Source of the DNA: Paenibacillus tianmuensis
GTDB taxonomy: Bacteria; Bacillota; Bacilli; Paenibacillales; NBRC-103111
Reading direction: 5' to 3'
Assembly (NCBI RefSeq): GCF_900100345.1
Contig: NZ_FMTT01000056.1
Coordinates: 1 to 34,571 of the forward strand
DNA length: 34,571 nucleotides
The translations under genes were made by a program, and so were the position numbers. The number at the start of each line of letters is the position of its first letter. Positions within the stretch are counted from its first letter, which is position 1. Below the pieces are notes generated by a model that did no database searches, was not told the origin of the DNA, and saw nothing but the letters and a program-made list of their open reading frames with translations. Shown one piece after another: positions 1-5,468 of the stretch.

Positions 1-473
1 GTTTGATCCGTGCCGCGACCACGTTTGCCACCCTCTGTTGGCGCTCCGAAGAAAGCGTCATCCAACTCGACCAAACCAGCCAGTTGGTAGTGGGCGTCGC
101 GATCTCCCATGGCTTTGCGAATCTTGTGAAGCAATAACCACGCGGTTGGGTAGGAGATTTCCAGTTCACGTGAAAGGAAAACAGCGGAAACACCGCGTTT
201 ATCGTGCGCCACAAGGAAAATCGCCCAAAACCAGGTCAGCAGTGGAGTGTGAGATTTATGCATAATCGTCCCGGCAGTAACAGACGCCTGATGCTTGCAG
301 CGCGTGCATTGATACAGCTTGCGGGTTTCCAGAAAGTAGAATGCAGTATGCTCGCATTTGGGACAGCAGAAGCCGTTCGTCCAGCGGATCTGGAACAGAT
401 GCTCGCGGCATGCGTCATCCGAATGAAACTTTTCTTGAAATCTCTTCAACGTCATCAATTCTTGTTGAGCCAT
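1..473 (-). CDS. IS1595-family transposase, partial (cut by window edge)
   Basis: The first 157 codons of a transposase run off the left edge; the whole family protein is usually about 300 residues. The N-terminal third carries a Cys4 zinc ribbon (CCPKCE near residue 37 and CTRCKH near residue 58). It is followed by the start of the ISXO2-like DDE domain, with the expected first catalytic acidic residue in the motif VELDDAFFGAPTEGGKRGRG. The start ATG at 473 is chosen because GGGAGAG lies 7 bases upstream and the protein begins in the typical family manner (MAQQELMTLKRF). The reading frame stays open upstream to about position 800, so a longer product cannot be fully excluded. Family recognition is firm; whether the copy is intact cannot be seen. 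Confidence 0.85.
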   Translation of the reverse strand, partial: MAQQELMTLKRFQEKFHSDDACREHLFQIRWTNGFCCPKCEHTAFYFLETRKLYQCTRCKHQASVTAGTIMHKSHTPLLTWFWAIFLVAHDKRGVSAVFLSRELEISYPTAWLLLHKIRKAMGDRDAHYQLAGLVELDDAFFGAPTEGGKRGRGTDQ

Positions 474-485
474 GCCAATCTCTCC

Positions 486-533
486 CGAACATTTGTTTGT
501 AATTAGTATATCAAACAAACGTTCGTATGTGAA
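486..533 (-). promoter_or_regulatory. Promoter with two LexA/DinR-like boxes ahead of the IS1595 transposase
   Basis: Read leftward, TTCACA (528-533) and TATACT (505-510) are separated by exactly 17 bases, a good sigma-A promoter. One CGAACnnnnGTTTG site (512-525 on this strand) fills the spacer, and a second (486-499 on the other strand) lies just downstream of the -10. Together they form a 40-bp imperfect palindrome. The sites resemble the Gram-positive SOS box CGAACRNRYGTTYC, with a changed last base. Repression by LexA is inferred. Confidence 0.5.
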
Positions 534-724
534 GGTTTTTGCTGAGGCAACTTGATATTCAAATTGTTTAATTGTTTGCACAAGTATCTTTCTCTTGCAG
601 AAGATTCGATTTTCTAAGTCCAGATTAACAACTTCCCAAGTGACTACATTTTCAATCCTTGCTTGCATAAGTGTATCGGTTATACGGCTCCTCGTTCTTT
701 CTATTGATACCTTTCTGTCCTCGC

Positions 725-752
725 TTGGTTGACTTAATATTCCAACTATAAT
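725..752 (+). promoter_or_regulatory. Likely promoter of the Nudix gene
   Basis: TTGGTT (725-730) and a perfect TATAAT (747-752) are 16 bases apart. Transcription would begin near 759, which argues against the upstream ATG at 756 as the Nudix start and in favour of 861. Confidence 0.45.
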
Positions 753-860
753 AAAATGAAAACAAATCCGAAAGCATCGGTAAGAAGACCCCATGATTCC
801 TATCATAGGGTTATTCTTTTTAGTGGCGTAATTAAATCGTTAAAACATAAGGAGCATCTC

Positions 861-1277
861 ATGCAAGGATATAATGTTCTCATGATATACAATACAAGTA
901 TGGACCAGCTATTGATGTGTAAAAGATTGAAAGACCCATATAAAGGGCTGAGTAACTTAGTCGGTGGCAAAATCGAAAGTGGAGAGACAGGAATTGAATC
1001 AGCTTACAGAGAACTACTTGAGGAAACCAGCATTACAAAAGAGGATGTTAGCTTGCATCATGTAATGGACTTCAAATACTACATGCAGAACTGCTATGTT
1101 GAGGTTTACGCTGGAAGACTAAAGCATGATATCACTGTTTCAGGTGAGGAAAATGAACTATACTGGTCCGATCTAAAACAAAATTTCTTTGATATGATGC
1201 TATTTGCAGGTGAGGGGAATATCGGTCATATGATTGAACAAGTAAATATGAGCAAATCGCTTTTTCTTAAAGATTAG
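861..1277 (+). CDS. Nudix hydrolase
   Basis: A 138-residue protein of the Nudix superfamily, which hydrolyses nucleoside diphosphates linked to another moiety (for example oxidised dNTPs). The Nudix box is complete: GGKIESGETGIESAYRELLE, with the RELLEE metal-binding core, though the usual Gly after EE is Ser. The start at 861 has AAGGAG 7 bases upstream; an in-frame ATG at 756 would add 35 poorly Nudix-like residues and lies inside the promoter. Length and fold match the short MutT/8-oxo-dGTPase-like group, but substrate cannot be read from sequence. It stands alone, convergent with the darT/NADAR operon, and may be transposon cargo. Confidence 0.85.
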   Translation: MQGYNVLMIYNTSMDQLLMCKRLKDPYKGLSNLVGGKIESGETGIESAYRELLEETSITKEDVSLHHVMDFKYYMQNCYVEVYAGRLKHDITVSGEENELYWSDLKQNFFDMMLFAGEGNIGHMIEQVNMSKSLFLKD

Positions 1278-1352
1278 ATACGACATCTGAGAAAAATGTT
1301 GATACAATGGAATATTTTTAATTGTTTCGCATACAATATGTTATCAATAAAT

Positions 1353-1489
1353 CAGGTGTGCTGTTTAGTACAAGTCCCCAGTTAAAGAAATCAAAAGCGT
1401 ACAGGTTTATGTACGTTCAATTAGGAATCAGGCGTGCTGCTTAGCACATGTTTATCAGTGAAAAGAATACAGGCGTACTCAGTAGTACA
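1353..1489. repeat. Array of four short hairpin-forming repeats
   Basis: Three related 20-mers, beginning CAGGTGTGCTG (1353-1372), CAGGCGTGCTG (1429-1448) and CAGGCGTACTC (1470-1489), each contain a 14-bp stem-loop with 5-bp arms of the type GTGCT..AGCAC or GTACT..AGTAC. A looser fourth copy, GTACA..TGTAC, lies at 1400-1414. Unit starts are about 32-44 bases apart, with unrelated AT-rich sequence between. They sit between the convergent Nudix and NADAR genes. Function unknown; they do not match the TnsB-site-like repeats at 12865-13002 beyond ATCAGGC. Confidence 0.55.
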
Positions 1490-1501
1490 TTTTCTTTAGG
1501 C

Positions 1502-1535
1502 AAAAAGGCAAGGGAATACCCCAAGCCTTTTTTTT
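1502..1535. terminator. Bidirectional terminator-like hairpin
   Basis: An A-run, GGC, a short internal mismatch and GGG pair with CCC, AA, GCC and a run of eight T. This gives an imperfect hairpin usable from both sides, suitable for ending nudix from the left and the NADAR operon from the right. Confidence 0.45.
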
Positions 1536-1578
1536 CTGCAAGATCATGACGTTTCAATTCTAATGGTATTGTATAGCC

Positions 1579-1685
1579 GACTTGACATGGAGCCTCTACG
1601 GGCATGATTTCATGCGAAAGAGCGAAACCGCAAGGGTTTCGCAATGGCAAGTCAGCTTATCATGCCCGCCCCTCCATGTAAAGTC
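1579..1685. repeat. 107-bp nested inverted repeat
   Basis: Four arm pairs fold into one long structure: GACTT (1579-1583) with AAGTC (1681-1685); ACATGGAG (1585-1592) with CTCCATGT (1672-1679); CGGGCATGAT (1599-1608) with ATCATGCCCG (1659-1668); and GCGAAACC (1622-1629) with GGTTTCGC (1635-1642). It lies just downstream of the NADAR stop. A small MITE, a structured RNA or an elaborate 3' end are possible; no ORF of its own is convincing. Confidence 0.65.
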
Positions 1686-1714
1686 TTTTGAGCAAATTAG
1701 CTTACTCCGTAACA

Positions 1715-2422
1715 CTAACTAAAGAGGTCCAATTGTTCTGGTGGAGCTGGCATTTCCCGACTGGATATTTCCCTATTAGTAACCAAAGTATTAATATAAT
1801 TATCTGTTGATTCTAACACGTGGTTCAGGAGGTCTTTACGGTGTAAAGAGATATACAATGCGGCGGATCTGGCCTGACAGTTTATAGACTTCTCTGGATT
1901 AAACTCAATGTCAGAAAATGCGTCGTATTCAAGAATCAGTTTACTTAAATCTGTATTAAGCGAAAGTGCATTAATGTATAACCAGTCATAAAATAATGTT
2001 TTAGGCTCCAGAGGCCAGGTACGGTTAAAATATTGAAATCGGATCAGTTTACCGCTTGTTTTTAATCTGGGGTCCTTTTTGGCTTCTCTTGAAGTACGTC
2101 CAAACAAGTCAATGTATGGACCACCATGTTCAAACACTTTGCTCGATTGAAAAGCAGTTTCCACAGTAAAGGACTTATTATTTTTTGTTTCAATTGTTAG
2201 GTTAAAGGCACTTAAAGCAACGCCTAATTCGTTCTCCGATTTGCTCGATATTTCTAAAATACTTAGGGATGAATATTTATGCTTGAAGTTTTCGTGAAGT
2301 GAAGCGATTGACCGCTGTTTTTGTTTTACTGAAAAACCAGGAAACCACTCGAACTCAATATCGTCAATTTCTACGTAATTGGGAATACTCGGAACTGAAA
2401 TGAAAACTGGTCTTGTTGCCAT
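1715..2422 (-). CDS. NADAR-type antitoxin paired with DarT (DarG1-like)
   Basis: A 235-residue protein whose middle reads like a NADAR (YbiA-like) domain of the class found beside DarT1 toxins. Conserved stretches are FTVETAFQSSKVF, GGPYIDLF, an AKKDPR segment and FYDWLYINAL. From family knowledge, NADAR proteins remove ADP-ribose from guanine and act as antitoxins to DarT1; that role here is inferred from the pairing. The ATG at 2422 is preferred over the longer frame from 2545 because GGGAGG lies 7 bases upstream and the longer version would overlap darT by over 100 bases. It starts one base after the darT stop, so the two genes are translationally coupled, toxin first. Confidence 0.75.
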   Translation of the reverse strand: MATRPVFISVPSIPNYVEIDDIEFEWFPGFSVKQKQRSIASLHENFKHKYSSLSILEISSKSENELGVALSAFNLTIETKNNKSFTVETAFQSSKVFEHGGPYIDLFGRTSREAKKDPRLKTSGKLIRFQYFNRTWPLEPKTLFYDWLYINALSLNTDLSKLILEYDAFSDIEFNPEKSINCQARSAALYISLHRKDLLNHVLESTDNYINTLVTNREISSREMPAPPEQLDLFS

Positions 2423-2423
2423 A

Positions 2424-3050
2424 TTATTCCTCCCTTCGCCAGTGAGCATAGTCTTTCCTTGGGGCAAAGAATCCATCCAGAACTTCAACCTGAAGGTTTT
2501 CTGGAAGAAGATGGCGATATTTTGCTGAAGTCGTATTATTCTCAAATATTACTGCTCCGATGTATTGAGGTTCAATTTCCCCAAATACAAGCACCTCAGC
2601 TTGTGGGTTGGTTGGAGAAGAATCTGGTGTACCGAGAACAGATCTCGGCGGTTTACCAGGAACGTCATCAAACATTCTTCGAAGAGCATCTGGCCCCATA
2701 CGATCCCTTAATGCTTGTTGAGATATGTTAGAGTTAGCGGCGTTATCTGTACAAAATGCACATTGTTTTTCATGTAGTAAGTCAGTCGATAGGGCTAATA
2801 CAACCCAATCGACTGATCTATCGTTCATTCTAAATTTAAAGAATAATCTATAGTTAGGAAAGCGAATGGATGTACTTGTCGCTCCTTCGCAGAAGTCCAT
2901 CCTGAATAGATCATTTCTCTTTGCTGATATATTTCTTGAGCGTTGTAACGATACTGGTAAAATACCATGATTGAAGATACTCGACAAATTATCGGCTTGT
3001 GTGAAGTGAACTAAGTAATCAATTCCAAGATCCTTTATAGCTTGTCTCAT
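2424..3050 (-). CDS. darT: DarT-type DNA ADP-ribosyltransferase toxin
   Basis: A 208-residue DarT (former DUF4433) protein, which transfers ADP-ribose from NAD to single-stranded DNA bases. Visible family marks: an N-terminal YLVHFTQADNLSSIFNHGIL with the NAD-binding His, IRFPNYRLFFKFR in the middle, and QAEVLVFGEI near residue 160 with the expected catalytic Glu, followed by the YIGAVIF strand. The ATG at 3050 has a run of six G 7 bases upstream; a TTG five codons earlier overlaps that ribosome site and is unlikely. First gene of a two-gene operon with the NADAR partner. A NADAR rather than macrodomain antitoxin suggests the DarT1 branch, with guanine as target (inference). Likely phage-defence or maintenance cargo. 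Confidence 0.85.
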   Translation of the reverse strand: MRQAIKDLGIDYLVHFTQADNLSSIFNHGILPVSLQRSRNISAKRNDLFRMDFCEGATSTSIRFPNYRLFFKFRMNDRSVDWVVLALSTDLLHEKQCAFCTDNAANSNISQQALRDRMGPDALRRMFDDVPGKPPRSVLGTPDSSPTNPQAEVLVFGEIEPQYIGAVIFENNTTSAKYRHLLPENLQVEVLDGFFAPRKDYAHWRREE

Positions 3051-3074
3051 AGATGATCCCCCCAAATATCTGTA

Positions 3075-3103
3075 TATACCTATACCTAATAGTATAGCGT
3101 ATA
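3075..3103. promoter_or_regulatory. Palindromic operator candidate before darT
   Basis: TATACCTATAC (3075-3085) and GTATAGCGTATA (3092-3103) form an inverted repeat with six bases between and one extra base in the right arm. It lies 25 bases upstream of the darT start and contains TATACT-like -10 candidates on the minus strand, so it is well placed for autoregulation of the toxin operon. Confidence 0.45.
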
Positions 3104-3601
3104 GGCATTATCTCTACCATATTCTGGACCACCAAGAAATAGAACATTACCTTTAAATTGATACGGGGAACCGTATCATAAGTGACGGCAACGTTCACTA
3201 AAGTGAGAGTAGATCATCTATATCGAAATATATGACGAGGAGAGAAATCGAATGAGTGACGGATACCATGATTTTAAGAAATATACTGTTCAGAGCTTTG
3301 CGGACTATCTAGAGCTTTGTTCAACATCGGCTTGTCCCTCCTCGAGCGAGCAAGTCGTCTTGCCCTGCGCCGCCAGAATATATCCCCGGTACAAGCTAAA
3401 TCGAAGACAATGCGTTTGTAAAGCATAGTTTAACGGTCGAGCAAGGCCCACTTCAATTTTTTCTGAAAGCGTATTACTCGCTTGCGGTAAATTCTTTCCC
3501 CAAGAGTAACTAATGGTATGACAACCAAAAGATCGCTATTAATATTTTATATTGGATATTTTATTATATAAATATCGATAATTAAATATAATTGGTGGCG
3601 G
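3104..3601. other. Intergenic stretch between the darT operon and the Tn7-like genes
   Basis: Holds only one small doubtful ORF (3252-3428). The last 60 bases before the next gene are extremely AT-rich and probably contain the promoter of the transposition operon. It was searched by eye for TnsB-site-like repeats (TCAGGC...TTGCCA) and for TGT termini; none is convincing, so a transposon end is not called here. Confidence 0.4.
3252..3428 (+). CDS. Small ORF, possibly the start of a broken gene
   Basis: 58 codons beginning MSDGYHDFKKYTVQSFADYLELC, with GAGGAGAG about 6 bases before the ATG. The first 24 residues read like the beginning of an FRG-type protein (helix after a short strand), and the rest is low-quality, Cys- and Arg-rich sequence, as if a longer gene was cut and fused to foreign DNA. 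No function is claimed. Confidence 0.25.
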   Translation: MSDGYHDFKKYTVQSFADYLELCSTSACPSSSEQVVLPCAARIYPRYKLNRRQCVCKA

Positions 3602-3610
3602 GTGGGAATA

Positions 3611-3940
3611 ATGTATATCGCAGAAATTGCAACAATTACCCGTAATGGAATTGTATTTATGATGCAGAAATACACTTGTAGATGCGCAATAAAGGAACAG
3701 TGGTTTAGTTACCCAACATACCATGGTAAAACTATACCAATATTATATCAACCTGATGATATATCAACTATTATTATAGGTCGTACTCTGGAGGGTGATA
3801 TTTGCAGACTAGTTAACATTTCAATGTATGAAGGCAAAAGATTAACTGATTATTATGAGGCGATGGGTTGCCTTAAAGTTGCACGAACTAAGCATGGAAT
3901 AGATAGATCAAAATTTGGCCCGAAGGAGCCGCGGCGATAA
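3611..3940 (+). CDS. Small protein resembling the Mu/TnsB C-terminal beta-barrel
   Basis: A 109-residue protein not recognised as a standalone family. Its centre follows the pattern of the Mu-transposase C-terminal barrel: a glycine turn then hydrophobic strand (NGIVF, residues 12-16), an aromatic near 21, and IPILYQPDDIS (42-52), like the V-x-YDP-x-D-I-S signature. The big transposase in this cluster has the counterpart VPVRYDPYNIG. No DDE core is present, so alone it is not a transposase. The ATG at 3611 follows a GGTGGG site; a GTG three codons earlier is less good. It ends 12 bases before tniQ-1 and is probably co-transcribed. Either a leftover of an older TnsB copy or an accessory DNA-binding or TnsC-contact factor. 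Confidence 0.5.
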   Translation: MYIAEIATITRNGIVFMMQKYTCRCAIKEQWFSYPTYHGKTIPILYQPDDISTIIIGRTLEGDICRLVNISMYEGKRLTDYYEAMGCLKVARTKHGIDRSKFGPKEPRR

Positions 3941-3952
3941 TGAGGTTTATAT

Positions 3953-5305
3953 ATGAATATAGATTATGACGGATTTTTTTTCGAACAAACTGACGTAAAT
4001 GAAAGAGCGGTTAGCACCTTATATTGTCTTAAACCTGTGGGAGTAGGCACAGCTCGTGTGGAGGCTTTATCAAGTTATATTACACGAATTTCCAGAATGC
4101 ACTGTGTAAAAACTGGAAGTTTACTATCGCGAATCATATATCCACTTTTTGATAAGGAATATTTAAATAATGGAGGGGGGAGACGATTTTACACTTCTTC
4201 ACACTTAATAAATGGTGTTACGAATATTTCTTCTGAATTTACAGATATACTCGAGCAATTGACTAAAAGATCAGATCTTGCCGAACTTACTTTGAGGAAG
4301 TTCTCAAATGTTCTGCCTACCCGCGGGCTCCTCAAAAGTCAAAAGAGTTGGTGTCCAGTATGTTTTGAGGAGATGAGGCAACAACAGACAATAATTTATG
4401 AGCCTTTAATATGGATGCTGCAGCCAGTATCGGTCTGTACAAAACATCAAGTTAAACTACATCAGACATGTCCTGTCTGTAATAAATACAGCTTGATTCT
4501 TGAAAATAACAGTAATCCTGGATATTGCTCTAAATGTCTTTCTTGGCTCGGTATGAAGTCAGAAAGTCAACATCAAGATTTCGCTGGGAATTGGGAGGAG
4601 TTTAAAGCTGTCAGCATAGAAAAATTATTTTCATTAGATTTGAACCGGTTGAGATTGACAAGAGGCAATATTCAATGGACTCTAGGTCGCCTTGTTTACT
4701 TGTATTCTCAAGATAAAATTGCAGCTTTCGCGGAATGGGTTGAAATCCCCAAAAGTACTTTTTGGGGGTGGCATTCGGGAAAGAATTTACCTACATTCGA
4801 TGATGTATTAAGGATATGTAACAAATGCGATTTGTCGCTCGTGCAATTCTACTCAGGAATATGGGGACTGAAACCTAACAAGATGGTAATTTCGGCAAAA
4901 AGAAGTAAAAAAGAAAATGTGGTCATAACACAAAAGCCAATTCCGGAATTAGGGAAGGCCTTTAAATTATTGCTGACGGACCGAACAAATATGCGATTTA
5001 ATGTAACTTATGTAGCCGAAAAGCTTCAGTGTAATAAAAAGACATTATATAAATACTATGGTACATTGTGTATTTTGCAGGCAAAAAACAGTAAGTATTA
5101 TCAATCAAATCGTAAGGCATTAAGGATTCTAAAGCTAAATGGTGAGATATCTAAAGCATGCGGAGAGATATATGGCTCAGGACAGTATCCATCGATTCAA
5201 AAAGTTGAGAAAAAGTTGGGTAGACCGGCTGTACTAAGGGAGAGAGCAACTCGGGAATTTTATCAGTCCTCTCTTGCAATTTTGTTGAAATCAGGAATAA
5301 ATTAA
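3953..5305 (+). CDS. TniQ/TnsD-like target selector 1
   Basis: A 450-residue TniQ-family protein; such proteins recognise the target and recruit TnsC. The TniQ domain starts at about residue 23 (LYCLKPVGVGTARVEALSSYI). A zinc-binding block follows: C134/C137 (WCPVC), C162/H165 (CTKH), C173/C176 (CPVC), C192/C195 (CSKC). After residue 200 comes a helix-turn-helix-like segment (AAFAEWVEIPKSTFWGWHSG) and a further helical region that could read target DNA, as in TnsD. Size is close to TnsD and larger than the short TniQ of CRISPR-linked elements. Start has TGAGG about 8 bases upstream. Paralogous to the second TniQ at 11267. Confidence 0.88.
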   Translation: MNIDYDGFFFEQTDVNERAVSTLYCLKPVGVGTARVEALSSYITRISRMHCVKTGSLLSRIIYPLFDKEYLNNGGGRRFYTSSHLINGVTNISSEFTDILEQLTKRSDLAELTLRKFSNVLPTRGLLKSQKSWCPVCFEEMRQQQTIIYEPLIWMLQPVSVCTKHQVKLHQTCPVCNKYSLILENNSNPGYCSKCLSWLGMKSESQHQDFAGNWEEFKAVSIEKLFSLDLNRLRLTRGNIQWTLGRLVYLYSQDKIAAFAEWVEIPKSTFWGWHSGKNLPTFDDVLRICNKCDLSLVQFYSGIWGLKPNKMVISAKRSKKENVVITQKPIPELGKAFKLLLTDRTNMRFNVTYVAEKLQCNKKTLYKYYGTLCILQAKNSKYYQSNRKALRILKLNGEISKACGEIYGSGQYPSIQKVEKKLGRPAVLRERATREFYQSSLAILLKSGIN

Positions 5306-5468
5306 TTGACGGCCCATCAAACTTTTTAGTTTTTGCTTAGAAATAATGCGTAACTCCTGAAACACAAAATATAGAATTAAATTTTAGTAAAATATCTAAA
5401 TATAGTAGGAAAATAAAATTATTTGGGGAATTATGGATATTATGTAATCATTGGCGAGGTGACAAGGA

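Noticed and set aside
1353..1489. CRISPR array
   Set aside because: Only three or four diverged copies, units of 20 bases, uneven spacing and no cas genes.
1353..1489. Left end of the Tn7-like element, because copies share ATCAGGC with the right-end repeats
   Set aside because: Beyond ATCAGGC the copies do not match the TTGCC half of the right-end repeats, and no TGTGACA terminus or TGAGG duplication is found nearby.
1441..1650. 69-codon minus-strand ORF
   Set aside because: It runs through the terminator and the long inverted repeat, and no family is recognisable.
3252..3310. TGTTCAGAGCTTTGCGG near 3288 as a transposon terminus
   Set aside because: No internal repeat follows it and no matching target duplication is present.
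3602..3610. GTG at 3602 as start of the small barrel protein
   Set aside because: The ATG at 3611 has the GGTGGG site in front of it; the GTG lies inside that site.
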